From Clostridium saccharobutylicum DSM 13864 (GTDB lineage Bacteria; Bacillota; Clostridia; Clostridiales; Clostridiaceae), in NCBI RefSeq assembly GCF_000473995.1, contig NC_022571.1, forward strand, positions 787,501 through 851,500: a stretch of 64,000 nucleotides of DNA, written 5' to 3'. Below, one piece after another: positions 18,767-28,145 of this stretch. Each line of letters opens with the position of its first letter. The stretch's first letter is position 1. The notes below the pieces were generated by a model, which saw only the letters and a list, made by a program, of their open reading frames with translations, was not told the DNA's origin and made no database searches. Position numbers and translations under genes: made by a program.

Positions 18767-20284
18767 ATGAATGATTCGGATATAATTCTAGAAATGAAAG
18801 GCATAAGTAAGGTTTTTCCAGGGGTTAGAGCACTTTCAAATGTTGATTTTACTCTTAGAAAAGGCGAAATTCATACACTTATGGGTGAAAATGGAGCTGG
18901 TAAATCAACTTTAATAAAAGTATTAACTGGAGTTTATGAAATAGATGAAGGTGAAATTATACTAAGAGGAAAAAATATAAAAATTTCATCTACACAAGAG
19001 GCACAAGGTTATGGAATAAGTACTGTTTATCAAGAAGTTAATCTGTGTCCCAATTTAACAGTTGCTGAAAATATATATATTGGTCGTCAGCCAATGAAAT
19101 CTGGATTAATAAATTGGAAGAAAATAAATGTAGATGCAGAAAAATTGCTTAAGGAAAGACTTAATTTAAACATAGATGTAAAAAAAGCATTAAATAATTA
19201 TTCTGTTGCAGTACAACAGATGGTAGCAATTGCAAGAGCAGTAGACATTTCTAAAGGAATATTAATTCTTGATGAACCAACATCAAGTTTAGATGATAAT
19301 GAAGTAAAACAATTGTTCAAAATTATGAAAAAATTTAGAGAAGAAGGAATGTCAATAATATTCGTTACTCACTTCTTAGATCAAGTATATGAAGTTTCAG
19401 ATAAGCTTACAGTACTTAGAAATGGTGAATTAGTTGGTACTTATGATGCAGATAAACTTTCTAGAATAGATTTAGTTTCTAAAATGATAGGTAAGGATTA
19501 TGGTGAAATTGAAAAGAGCACACGAACTAAAAAAGAAACTAGTAATGCAAAAAGAGAAAATTTAATTGTAACAAAAAGCTTTGGAAGGGCTGGGACAATA
19601 AATCCATTTAATATAGAAATTAAAAAAGGGGAAATACTTGGTTTTGCAGGACTTTTGGGATCAGGCAGAAGCGAATGTGCAAGAGCAATTTTTGGTATAG
19701 ATAAATCTACGACTGGTAATATAACCATTGGTGGAAAAACTTATTCATATATTTATCCTAAAAAAGCAATAGAAGAAGGCATGGGATTTTGCCCAGAGGA
19801 TAGAAAAGCAGAAGGTATAGTTGGAGATTTAACAATAAGGGAAAATATAATTTTAGCATTACAAGGTAATAAAGGCATATTCAAATATATACCAATGAAG
19901 AAACAACAGGAAATTGCTAAAAAATATATAGATTTGCTTAAAATAAAAACTCCAAGTATGGAACAAAAAATTAGCAATTTAAGTGGTGGTAATCAACAAA
20001 AAGTGATTTTGGCTAGATGGCTGGCAACAGAACCGGATTTTTTAATTTTAGATGAGCCAACTAGAGGAATAGATATTGGAGCAAAAGGTGAAATAACTGA
20101 ACTTATATTAAAATTGGCTAAACAAGGTATGACTATATTGTTTATTTCTTCAGAATTACCAGAAGTGGTTAAGTGTTGTGATAGAGTAATAGTATTAAGA
20201 GATAGAAATGTTATAGGTGAATTAGTTGGAGATGAAATAGAAGAAGCAAATATTATGAAAACTATAGCAGGGGAGGCAATTTAG
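18767..20284 (+). CDS. Sugar ABC transporter ATP-binding protein (YtfR/MglA-type)
   Basis: A 505-aa double ATPase energising sugar uptake. The first cassette has GENGAGKST (about 43-51), YSVAVQQMVAIARAV in place of a classic LSGGQ, and ILDEPTSSLD. The second has a degenerate P-loop (LLGSGRSE), an intact LSGGNQQKVILARWL and LILDEPTRGID. This asymmetric pair is normal for the RbsA/MglA/YtfR family. AAAGGGAGGGG precedes the ATG, and the stop abuts the first permease gene. Confidence 0.92.
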   Translation: MNDSDIILEMKGISKVFPGVRALSNVDFTLRKGEIHTLMGENGAGKSTLIKVLTGVYEIDEGEIILRGKNIKISSTQEAQGYGISTVYQEVNLCPNLTVAENIYIGRQPMKSGLINWKKINVDAEKLLKERLNLNIDVKKALNNYSVAVQQMVAIARAVDISKGILILDEPTSSLDDNEVKQLFKIMKKFREEGMSIIFVTHFLDQVYEVSDKLTVLRNGELVGTYDADKLSRIDLVSKMIGKDYGEIEKSTRTKKETSNAKRENLIVTKSFGRAGTINPFNIEIKKGEILGFAGLLGSGRSECARAIFGIDKSTTGNITIGGKTYSYIYPKKAIEEGMGFCPEDRKAEGIVGDLTIRENIILALQGNKGIFKYIPMKKQQEIAKKYIDLLKIKTPSMEQKISNLSGGNQQKVILARWLATEPDFLILDEPTRGIDIGAKGEITELILKLAKQGMTILFISSELPEVVKCCDRVIVLRDRNVIGELVGDEIEEANIMKTIAGEAI

Positions 20285-21325
20285 ATGGAATCTAAAAAGG
20301 AAAATGGTATTTTTCTTAAATTTTATAGTTCAAAAATATTTTGGCCAGTAATAAGTTTGATAGTACTTCTTTTATTCAATTTCATTATGACACCAGGTTT
20401 TTTAAGCATAACAATGAAAGATGGTCATTTGTTTGGAAATACAATAGATATATTAAATCGTTCAGCGCCGCTTATTCTTATATCTATAGGGATGACTCTT
20501 GTAATTGCGACTCAGGGAATTGATATTTCAGTAGGATCAATAATAGCTATAAGTGCGGCACTTTCAGCAACAGTTATAGTTGATGGTGGATCTGTTTTTT
20601 CAGCTGTACTTATAGGCATAGCTGCAGGCTTGCTATGTGGAATATGGAATGGATTTTTAGTTTCGTATATTGGTGTTCAACCAATGGTAGGAACATTGAT
20701 TCTTTATATTGTTGGAAGAGGAATTGCACAATTGATCACAGGTGGTCAAATATTAACTTTCACAAATAAAGATTTTATATTTATAGGAACTGGGTATGTA
20801 TTGCTGCCAGTAGCTATCTTTATTGCACTCATAGTAGCATTAATCATGTATTTTTTAATTAGAAGAACTGCATTAGGATTATTTATTGAATCTATAGGTG
20901 TTAATGGTAATTCTTGTAAGTTTGCTGGAATTCAATCTAAGAGAGTTGTATTTTCACTTTATGTAATATGTGGGATACTTGCTGGAATAGCTGGTATAAT
21001 TTTATGTTCAAATATAAAAAGTGCAGATGCTAATAATGTTGGCTTATGGCTAGAACTTGATGCAATATTAGCAACAGTTATAGGGGGAACTTCTATGGCT
21101 GGAGGTAGATTTTATCTTGGAGGGACTGTAGTTGGTGCATTATTTATTCAAACTTTAACAACTACAATTTATAGTTTAGGAGTACCACCAGAAATCACAC
21201 AAGTGGTTAAAGCTATAGTTGTTATAGTTGTTTGTATAATTCAATCTCCTGAATTTAGAAAAATGATTAATGTAAAGAAAAACAATAAGGTGAATGTAAA
21301 AGAAAAAGAGGTGATTGGAGCATGA
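20285..21325 (+). CDS. Sugar ABC transporter permease (YtfT-like)
   Basis: A 346-aa RbsC/MglC-family inner-membrane protein with about nine to ten helices. The conserved GMTLVIATQGIDISVGSI segment (about 75-92) and the EAA-like ATVIGGTSMAGGRFYLGGT loop are present. It begins one base after the ATPase stop and overlaps the second permease gene by 4 bp. Two different permease genes after one ATPase is the hallmark of the YtfT/YjfF arrangement, which implies a heterodimeric channel. Confidence 0.9.
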   Translation: MESKKENGIFLKFYSSKIFWPVISLIVLLLFNFIMTPGFLSITMKDGHLFGNTIDILNRSAPLILISIGMTLVIATQGIDISVGSIIAISAALSATVIVDGGSVFSAVLIGIAAGLLCGIWNGFLVSYIGVQPMVGTLILYIVGRGIAQLITGGQILTFTNKDFIFIGTGYVLLPVAIFIALIVALIMYFLIRRTALGLFIESIGVNGNSCKFAGIQSKRVVFSLYVICGILAGIAGIILCSNIKSADANNVGLWLELDAILATVIGGTSMAGGRFYLGGTVVGALFIQTLTTTIYSLGVPPEITQVVKAIVVIVVCIIQSPEFRKMINVKKNNKVNVKEKEVIGA

Positions 21326-22326
21326 ATAAATCAATAGAAAAAAAGTCAAAGTTTAGGATAAATAAAGATTACATTTCAATTTATGCAACAATAGCTTTAT
21401 TTATATTATTATTTTTAATTGGTTCAGTTTTATATGATGGTTTTTTATCAATACAAGTATTTTCTAATCTATTTATAGATAATGCTTATCTTATAGTTGT
21501 AGCGATTGGTGAAGCAGTAGCAATATTAACTGGAGGAATAGATCTTTCAGTTGGAGCTATGATAGCATTTGTGAGTATGATTACTGCAAGTTTACTTCAA
21601 AAGGGAGTAAATCCTTTTCTAGTAATGATAATAGTTCTTTTAGTTGGAATAGTATTCGGAACAGTTCAAGGTATATTGATTCAAAAATTCAATTTACATC
21701 CATGGATAGTAACTTTAGCAGGTATGTTCTTTGCAAGAGGTTCCAGTTATATTATAAGTATAGATACAATCATAATTGATAATCCTGTATTTAGTAAAAT
21801 ATCATCATATAGAATATCGATATTTCCTGGTGCATTTATATCAATTAATGTGGTTGTGAGTTTAATAGTATTAGCAGCAGCTGTTTATATGTTAAAGTTC
21901 ACTAAGTTTGGAAGGACAGTATATGCAATTGGTGGAAATGAAAATTCAGCAAAATTAATGGGATTGCCAGTTGAAAAGACAAAAATACTTGTGTATACAT
22001 TCTCAGGTTTTTGTTCATCATTAGGTGGATTGCTATTTACAATATATACACTTTCAGGATATGGATTGCATTGTAATGGTATGGAGATGGATGCAATCGC
22101 AGCGTGTGTAATAGGTGGTATATTGCTAACAGGAGGAAGCGGAAATATTATAGGACCATTATTTGGAGTACTCACAACAGGGATTATTCAAAGCCTTATA
22201 ATGTTTGATGGAACTTTGAATTCATGGTGGACTAAAATAGCGGTTGGTATGTTATTGTTTATATTTATAGCATTGCAAAGAATTATTGTTATTAGAGATG
22301 AAAAGAGAAAAGTAACATCAAGTTAA
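21322..22326 (+). CDS. Sugar ABC transporter permease (YjfF-like)
   Basis: A 334-aa second RbsC-family permease with the motif GEAVAILTGGIDLSVGAM and the coupling-loop segment CVIGGILLTGGSGNIIGP. Its start overlaps the previous stop (ATGA), so translation is coupled. It completes a binding protein/ATPase/permease/permease set. An uncommon feature of the locus is that a sensor kinase gene follows after a long repeat. Confidence 0.9.
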   Translation: MNKSIEKKSKFRINKDYISIYATIALFILLFLIGSVLYDGFLSIQVFSNLFIDNAYLIVVAIGEAVAILTGGIDLSVGAMIAFVSMITASLLQKGVNPFLVMIIVLLVGIVFGTVQGILIQKFNLHPWIVTLAGMFFARGSSYIISIDTIIIDNPVFSKISSYRISIFPGAFISINVVVSLIVLAAAVYMLKFTKFGRTVYAIGGNENSAKLMGLPVEKTKILVYTFSGFCSSLGGLLFTIYTLSGYGLHCNGMEMDAIAACVIGGILLTGGSGNIIGPLFGVLTTGIIQSLIMFDGTLNSWWTKIAVGMLLFIFIALQRIIVIRDEKRKVTSS

Positions 22327-22370
22327 TAATGAATATATGAATTAAGATAAAGAGTATATTTTTTATGCCT

Positions 22371-22660
22371 TAAGGCACATTCAAAAAATAACAAGTCCAT
22401 CTGTCAAGCCTATTTTTCATCAGAGGAAGCTCGACTCGCATACGCTCACTGAGTAAGCGATTCACACCAAATCAATTTTTTATGAGGTTAACTCACAAAT
22501 GAGTTAACTAAGTTCAAGAAACCAAATCATAGATTTGGACTTTCGCTTATCTGCTCATCAGCGGATTCCTCTAATAGCCAGCTATGAGACAAATCCACTT
22601 CCTTGCCTGATGCAAAATAATCATGGCATTTTGGACTTGTTATTTTCTTTCATGTGCGTA
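22371..22660. repeat. Family A element, expanded copy
   Basis: At about 290 bp this is the longest family A copy in the window. The outer arms are the usual TAAGGCACATTCAAAAAATA and its complement ending GGACTTGTTATTTTCTTTC. The interior is richer in GC and carries small hairpins (GGTTAACTCA with TGAGTTAACT; CCAAATC with GATTTGG) plus the family block CTAATAGCCAGCTATGAGAC. It sits between the permease and the kinase genes. Confidence 0.7.
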
Positions 22661-22818
22661 AAAGAGTGTATGGATTTAAAATGAGATCCTACACTTTTTT
22701 TATAGCATAATAATGGAAAAAGTTGAATTTATATCAAAACCGTGGAAAAATATAAATAAAGATATATTTCAATATTGAGTTGTGTATAATGTTTAACATT
22801 ATCATTGAGGGGGACAAA

Positions 22819-24582
22819 TTGAAAAGAATAAAAACTTACTTAATGAATAAAAGCATAGGGTATAAACTTATATTTTATTTTTTTATAGTAATTTTAGGAT
22901 TAATAATAACAATAACTACTTTAGGAAATTTATTATATAAAGAATCTATAAACCATTCTCAAAATGAAAATACCAATCAAATAATAAAACAAATTAATAA
23001 TGGTATTGATGTTTATATTAAAAATACAGAAAATATTATTAATTATATGTCGACAGATCCTAGAATATTAAATTTTTTTCAAGAGAATAAAGATGAGGAA
23101 GTTTCAATAGATGATGAAGCATACAAGTCAATATATAGATTTACAAAGTTTAACCCTGAAATTGCTGGAATAATGATTGTAAATGTTAAAGGTGGATATG
23201 TTAGTGATGTTATGAATAAGGTTTCAAAAGATTCGTTAACTAATGAACAATGGTATTTAAAAGCATATAACGAACCTAAAACAATACATTTATTCACCAA
23301 ACCCATAGGAAGGAACATAAATAATATATTTCAATATTCTGCAGATGAAGTTTTTTCTGTTTCTAAGGCTGTTATAGATCCTATAAGTAAGGATATTAAA
23401 GGAGTAATTCTTATTGATATAAAATTAGATATTATTAAGGAAGTTATTGAGAATGCAAAACCAGGAACAGCAGGCTTTATATATATTTTGGATGATAAGA
23501 ACGATATAGTATATACTCCCATAAACAAAATTGTATATAGAATTAAAGATGAGTGGATAGATGGTATAGATAATAAAGTAGCAATAAAAAATATTGATGG
23601 GGACAATTATCAACTAACAAAGAGTGTTTCTGATTATACAGGCTGGCAGACTATAGGCGTATTTCCTGAAAGCGAAGGTTTAAGAGTTATAAAATATATA
23701 AGATATTATTCTATAATAATAGGTATAATAGCATTAATTATTGCTGAAATATTAGTTATAATTTTCACAAAATCTATAGTTAATCCAATTCTAAAACTAA
23801 AGAAGCTTATGAAAAAAGCACAAGAAGGAGATTTAACAGTATCATTTAATTCGAAATATAATGATGAAATAGGAGAACTTGGCGGTTCATTTAATAATAT
23901 GGTTAAAGAAATAAATAATCTTATTAATTTAGTTCATATAGAAGAGAAAAAGAAGAGAATAGCTGAAATGAACGTTTTACAGGCTCAAATAAAACCACAT
24001 TTTATGTATAATACATTGGACACAATACGTTGGATGGCAGAAGAACATAATGAAGATGACATAGTAGAAATAATAGAAGCATTTACTAATTTGTTAAGAA
24101 TAAGTTTGAGTAAAGGTAAGGAAATAATAACTGTTAAAGAAGAATTAAAGCATATAGAAGGTTATTTGACAATACAAAAAATAAGATATGAAGACAAACT
24201 TAACTATAAAATTGAATTTGATGAAAATATATTAGACTATAAGTTAACAAAATTGATATTGCAGCCTTTAATAGAGAATTCAATTTATCATGGGATTAAA
24301 GAAAAAAGAGGTGTTGGAAATATAATTATAATTGGTAAAGTTAAAGATGAAATGCTTTATTTTTCTGTATCTGATAACGGGAAAGGAATTGATAAACAGC
24401 TATTAAATAAGATTAATAATGATTTATTAAATCGTAAAATTAATGATAATAAAATAGGATACGGGATTTTTAATGTAAATGAAAGAATACAAATCATGTA
24501 TGGAAAGAAATATGGTTTAACTTATAAAAGTATTTATGGAGAAGGTACGATTGTAGAGGTGAGACATCCTATAATACAATAA
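22819..24582 (+). CDS. YesM/LytS-type sensor histidine kinase
   Basis: Start chosen at TTG 22819, a few nt after GAGGGGG; earlier in-frame codons overlap or precede that site. The 587-aa protein has a membrane helix near 15-37, an extracellular Cache-like sensor (about 40-290) and a second helix. A HAMP segment (VNPILKLKKLMKKAQEGDL) follows, then a His_kinase domain with H394 in QIKPHFMYN and an ATPase domain (LQPLIENSIYHGI, DNGKGID, GYGIFNVNERI). This is the YesM family that partners with YesN-type regulators, so it most likely phosphorylates the regulator at 14968. Whether the XylFII-like protein also docks on it is open. Confidence 0.9.
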   Translation: MKRIKTYLMNKSIGYKLIFYFFIVILGLIITITTLGNLLYKESINHSQNENTNQIIKQINNGIDVYIKNTENIINYMSTDPRILNFFQENKDEEVSIDDEAYKSIYRFTKFNPEIAGIMIVNVKGGYVSDVMNKVSKDSLTNEQWYLKAYNEPKTIHLFTKPIGRNINNIFQYSADEVFSVSKAVIDPISKDIKGVILIDIKLDIIKEVIENAKPGTAGFIYILDDKNDIVYTPINKIVYRIKDEWIDGIDNKVAIKNIDGDNYQLTKSVSDYTGWQTIGVFPESEGLRVIKYIRYYSIIIGIIALIIAEILVIIFTKSIVNPILKLKKLMKKAQEGDLTVSFNSKYNDEIGELGGSFNNMVKEINNLINLVHIEEKKKRIAEMNVLQAQIKPHFMYNTLDTIRWMAEEHNEDDIVEIIEAFTNLLRISLSKGKEIITVKEELKHIEGYLTIQKIRYEDKLNYKIEFDENILDYKLTKLILQPLIENSIYHGIKEKRGVGNIIIIGKVKDEMLYFSVSDNGKGIDKQLLNKINNDLLNRKINDNKIGYGIFNVNERIQIMYGKKYGLTYKSIYGEGTIVEVRHPIIQ

Positions 24583-24688
24583 GAAATATATAATCTAACA
24601 CGCTGCATATTGAGTGCGTGGTGAAAATAGAACGTGAATGAGCTACCATCTCCATAAAATATACATTTAAAAATTATAGATATTAATT

Positions 24689-24880
24689 TAGAAAACATTT
24701 TCTATATTTTAATGTTATTCAATTAAGAAGTGTATATGCAATAATGAAATCAAACGGTTTCTGATTTTTAGCATATTGATGAAAATACTAATAAAAATCA
24801 ATTGAAAACGTTAAAAAAAGGTATTGCATTATAAAAAAATATTTGATAGAATTAATTTATTGATAGGAAACGTTTTCTAT
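24689..24880. promoter_or_regulatory. Cluster of LacI/CcpA-type operators before the GPH transporter
   Basis: Four similar palindromes lie in the 350-bp gap: TAGAAAACATTTTCTATA (24689-24706), ATCAAACGGTTTCTGAT (24750-24766), TGAAAACGTTAAAA (24803-24816) and ATAGGAAACGTTTTCTAT (24863-24880). All fit the general half-site of LacI-family regulators. The third and fourth resemble CcpA cre sites. Catabolite control of the transporter is likely; a local regulator is also possible. Confidence 0.55.
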
Positions 24881-24933
24881 TTAAGCGTAAATGTTTTCTA
24901 CCGAAAAGAAAGTATATGGGGGAGGAAATAAAA

Positions 24934-26325
24934 ATGAAACAAAGAATTTCATATGCATTAGGTGCATTTGGCCATGACATTTATTACGCAACATTATCAA
25001 CATATTTCATGATTTTTGTTACGAAATCTATGTTTACTGGAGCACCAAAGGATGTTCAAGGAAAAATGATAGCATTAGTTACTACATTAGTTGTAGCAAT
25101 AAGGTTAATTGAAATTGTATTCGATCCAATTATTGGAGGAGTTATAGACAATACTAAATCGAGATGGGGTAAATTCCGTCCATGGCTTTGCATTGGTGGA
25201 ACAGTCAGTGCAGTCTGCTTGGCAATGTTATTTACTAATTTCTTTGGTTTAGCTACAAGTAATCAAACTTTATTTACAATTCTTTTTGTAATTGTTTTCG
25301 TTATTTTAGATTGCACATATTCATTTAAAGATATCGCATTTTGGTCAATGATACCTGCACTTAGCGAGAACTCAAGTGAACGTGGAAAATTAGCAACATT
25401 TGCTCGTTTCGCTTCATCATTAGGAGCAAATGGAACAACGCTTGCAGTAGTGCCTATAGTTTCATTTTTTACATTATTTATTAGTGGACACCCTGGTCAG
25501 GAAGCTAGTGGATGGTTTGCCTTTGGTCTTATAGCAGCAGTAATTTATGGTGTTACAAGTTGGATAGCAGCATTTGGAACAAAAGAGAAGGATAGTGTCT
25601 TGCGTAAACAAAGTGAAAAGACATCAATTAAAGATATATTCAGTGCGCTTGTTAAAAATGATCAATTAATGTGGTTAGCATTAGCATATATGTTATTTGC
25701 TGTTGCATATGTAGCTACGACAGCAGTATTGATGCTTTATTTCCAATATGTAATCGGCAACATTGCAGCATTCTCAGTTGTAGGTATTGTATCTGCAGTT
25801 TGCGGTATTATAGCAGTTCCTATATTCCCAGTTATAACTAAATTTATTTCTAGAAAATACGTTTATGTTTTAGGCATAGTATCAATGTTAATCGGATATG
25901 TATTTCTTTCTATGTCATCAGCAAGTTCTATGACACTTATTGTTATAGGTTTGGTATTCCTTTACTTCCCATACCAATTGATTTTCTTATCAGTGCTTAT
26001 GACACTAAGTGATGCAGTTGAATATGGACAATGGAAAAATGGAGTTCGTAATGAAGCAGTAACATTATCACTTCGTCCTCTATTAGATAAAATAGCAGGT
26101 GCATTATCAAATGGAATCTTAGGTTTTATATCAGTGACTTGCGGTATGATTGGAAATGCACAGGCAAGTGATATAACAGCTAAAGGTATTACAACATTTA
26201 AAATGTATTCGTTTTATTTACCAGCAGCATTAATGATTATTTCAGCTATTATATTTTTAATTAAAATCAAATTAACAGAAGAAAAGCATGCTCAAATAGT
26301 AAAAGAATTAGAAGCAACATTATAA
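24934..26325 (+). CDS. GPH-family sugar:cation symporter
   Basis: A 463-aa, 12-helix major-facilitator protein of the glycoside-pentoside-hexuronide family (MelB/XynB/YicJ type). The start is ATG 24934 after GGGGAGG. The N-terminus (ISYALGAFGHDIYYA) and the loop DPIIGGVIDNTKSRWGKFRP are diagnostic of GPH carriers. It imports an oligo- or disaccharide with Na+ or H+. No glycosidase gene is adjacent, so the substrate stays open; a xyloside or arabinoside would suit the location. It is followed by an imperfect hairpin and a family A copy. Confidence 0.9.
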   Translation: MKQRISYALGAFGHDIYYATLSTYFMIFVTKSMFTGAPKDVQGKMIALVTTLVVAIRLIEIVFDPIIGGVIDNTKSRWGKFRPWLCIGGTVSAVCLAMLFTNFFGLATSNQTLFTILFVIVFVILDCTYSFKDIAFWSMIPALSENSSERGKLATFARFASSLGANGTTLAVVPIVSFFTLFISGHPGQEASGWFAFGLIAAVIYGVTSWIAAFGTKEKDSVLRKQSEKTSIKDIFSALVKNDQLMWLALAYMLFAVAYVATTAVLMLYFQYVIGNIAAFSVVGIVSAVCGIIAVPIFPVITKFISRKYVYVLGIVSMLIGYVFLSMSSASSMTLIVIGLVFLYFPYQLIFLSVLMTLSDAVEYGQWKNGVRNEAVTLSLRPLLDKIAGALSNGILGFISVTCGMIGNAQASDITAKGITTFKMYSFYLPAALMIISAIIFLIKIKLTEEKHAQIVKELEATL

Positions 26326-26330
26326 AATTA

Positions 26331-26382
26331 TGTGGCTGCCACACTAAAAATAGTATATTTTTTAGTGGGACAGCCATATTTA
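26331..26382 (+). terminator. Terminator after the GPH symporter gene
   Basis: TGGCTGCCACACTAAAAA pairs with TTTTTAGTGGGACAGCCA, with two mismatches, and is followed by a modest T-rich tail (TATTTAAATT). Confidence 0.6.
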
Positions 26383-26398
26383 AATTATGATGCTTTTT

Positions 26399-26478
26399 AG
26401 ACACATTCAAAAAAATAACAAGTCCATATGCCAAGTATATTTTTCATCGTGACATTTTGGACTTGTTATTTTTTTATG
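26399..26478. repeat. Family A intergenic repeat, short full copy
   Basis: AGACACATTCAAAAAAATAA, then CAAGTCCATATGCCAAG, is matched by TTTTGGACTTGTTATTTTTTT about 30 nt later. The stem plus T-tract could work as a terminator in both directions. Confidence 0.7.
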
Positions 26479-26866
26479 ATCCCTATGCAAAAGTTACTTA
26501 AACATATAACTTTTTAAGTACTATTGAATATAGTTTTTAAGAACGATAATATAAGATTTTCGAGCAGTAAGGTTTGCTTACAGAATTTCATGATAAAATA
26601 TTTAATGTGTTGATTGATAGAATATAGGTCTTTAATCAATGCGTTTTTTGTTTATGAGATGAGAAATGTAGGATTTTGTATTTAAATTGATGTCTTTAGT
26701 TTAAGATAGTATAATTACATATGTAATGATAATTATAAAATGGACATATATATGAAATGGCATAAGTGATGATTACACCCCAAATGGAAATAATAATACA
26801 TATAAAATGAGGTCATTCTATTACTTTTGAAAAACAAGTTAATAAATTAAAGTGAAAAATTGGCTA
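26479..26866. other. AT-rich gap without a recognisable gene
   Basis: No reading frame, repeat or convincing promoter stands out here. It contains only short AT-rich dyads. Confidence 0.4.
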
Positions 26867-26880
26867 ATCACACGTGTGAT
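26867..26880. promoter_or_regulatory. Perfect 14-bp palindrome upstream of the HAD gene
   Basis: ATCACACGTGTGAT is fully symmetric and is about 137 bp before the HAD phosphatase start, next to a family A copy. It is distinct from the AraR- and cre-like motifs. The binding factor is unknown. Confidence 0.45.
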
Positions 26881-26900
26881 AATAAGTACAACATGAGATT

Positions 26901-26988
26901 AGGCATATGAAAATAAATAACAAGTCCCAAGTTGCAGTGGATGTTTTTAATTAAGCAAATATAATTGTTATTTTTTGAATATGACCTA
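26901..26988. repeat. Family A intergenic repeat, diverged copy
   Basis: AGGCATATGAAAATAAATAA, then CAAGTCC on the left, and a weak right arm ATTGTTATTTTTTGAATATG, then ACCT. It lies directly before the HAD gene ribosome site, so here it would fall in that gene's leader rather than at a 3' end. Confidence 0.6.
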
Positions 26989-27016
26989 AAGAGATATACG
27001 AAGGGAATGATTTATA

Positions 27017-27883
27017 ATGATAAAGCTTATAGCATCAGATATGGATGGAACATTATTAAATTCAAATCATGAGATAGATAAAGAAACTGTAATGGCAATA
27101 AATAAGGCAGAAGAGGCTGGAATAATATTTGCTATTTCAACAGGAAGAGAATATGACAATGTTGAGCCGCTTCTTAAAGTAAATGATATAAGATGCCAAT
27201 GTGTGCTTATGAACGGTGCAGAATATAGAGATGAAGATGGAAACATATTAGAAGTAATCAACATAGAACAAAGTGTAGCAACAAAAATTATAAATATATT
27301 ACAAGATGCTAAAGTATCTGCACGTATATTTACAAATAGAGGAATATACACTACAGATACTAAAGAGGAAGCATTGAAAGAAATGACTTATAGGACTAAA
27401 TCATTTAATCCATCATTAACGTTAGAAGAAGCTATTGAAATTGCTAAAGAGCAGCCATACTTTGTGCAACTTAAGTATATAAGTGATTTAAATGAATTTA
27501 TGAATAGTGATATAGAAATAAGAAAATTTGTAGCTTTTCACAATGATATAGAGTTGATAAACAAAATGAAAAGAGTTATAGGAGAAATCGAGGGACTTGC
27601 AGTATCTTCTTCATTTGAAGACAATATAGAAATAACTCATATAACAGCTCAAAAAGGAATTATATTAGCAAAGGTAGCAAAAGAGATGGGCTTGAAGAGA
27701 GAAGAAGTTATGGTTATAGGGGATAGTTTTAATGATTATTCTATGTTTGAAGAATTTACAGAATCAGTTGCAATGGGAAATGCTATACCAGAAATAAAAG
27801 AAGTAGCAAAATATATTACAGATACTAATACAAATTTAGGTGTTGCAAAAGCAATCTATAATGTTTTAGAAGGAAAATATTAA
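27017..27883 (+). CDS. HAD-family (Cof-type) phosphatase
   Basis: A 288-aa Cof/YidA-like sugar-phosphate or nucleotide phosphatase. Motif I is DMDGTLL (about 8-14), motif II FAISTGRE and motif IV GDSFNDYSMF (catalytic Mg ligands). A large cap domain in the middle (C2B type) sets substrate choice. GAAGGGAATG precedes the ATG. It is a single gene between sugar-transport and arabinose genes, so a role in clearing phosphosugars is plausible but not shown. Confidence 0.88.
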   Translation: MIKLIASDMDGTLLNSNHEIDKETVMAINKAEEAGIIFAISTGREYDNVEPLLKVNDIRCQCVLMNGAEYRDEDGNILEVINIEQSVATKIINILQDAKVSARIFTNRGIYTTDTKEEALKEMTYRTKSFNPSLTLEEAIEIAKEQPYFVQLKYISDLNEFMNSDIEIRKFVAFHNDIELINKMKRVIGEIEGLAVSSSFEDNIEITHITAQKGIILAKVAKEMGLKREEVMVIGDSFNDYSMFEEFTESVAMGNAIPEIKEVAKYITDTNTNLGVAKAIYNVLEGKY

Positions 27884-27920
27884 CATAGATAAACAACTTG
27901 AAATTTCGAGTTATGGTGTA

Positions 27921-28122
27921 ACTAACCGAAAGAAGCTATATTCTTTTTCTCGGTTGCTATATAATTCAGCTGTGGATTTCTAACAGCAGAAGTTGTTCTA
28001 TTCCTGCATGCTCCTCAAGCAAGTTGATGACAAGCAGGAATAGAACAACTTCTACTGAAGAAATGCCTACAGCCGAATTATAAATGCAACACTCCGAAAA
28101 AGAATACAGCTTCTTTCTAGTT
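27921..28122. repeat. Family B long hairpin element
   Basis: The left arm carries ACCGAAAGAAGCTATATTCTT, split here as ACCGAAAGAAGC and TATATTCTTTTTC, then TGTGGATTTCTAACAGCAG and AAGTTGTTCTATTCCTGC. The right arm carries GCAGGAATAGAACAACTT, CAGCCGAATTATAAATG and AAAAAGAATACAGCTTCTTT. The tip holds ATGCTCCTCAAGCAAGTTGA. It lies 3' of the HAD gene. Confidence 0.78.
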
Positions 28123-28145
28123 GGGATACATTACAAAGGATAAAT

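Noticed and set aside
22371..22660. CRISPR array or tRNA-like gene in the expanded repeat
   Set aside because: No regularly spaced direct repeats and no cloverleaf; the structure is an inverted repeat with small hairpins.
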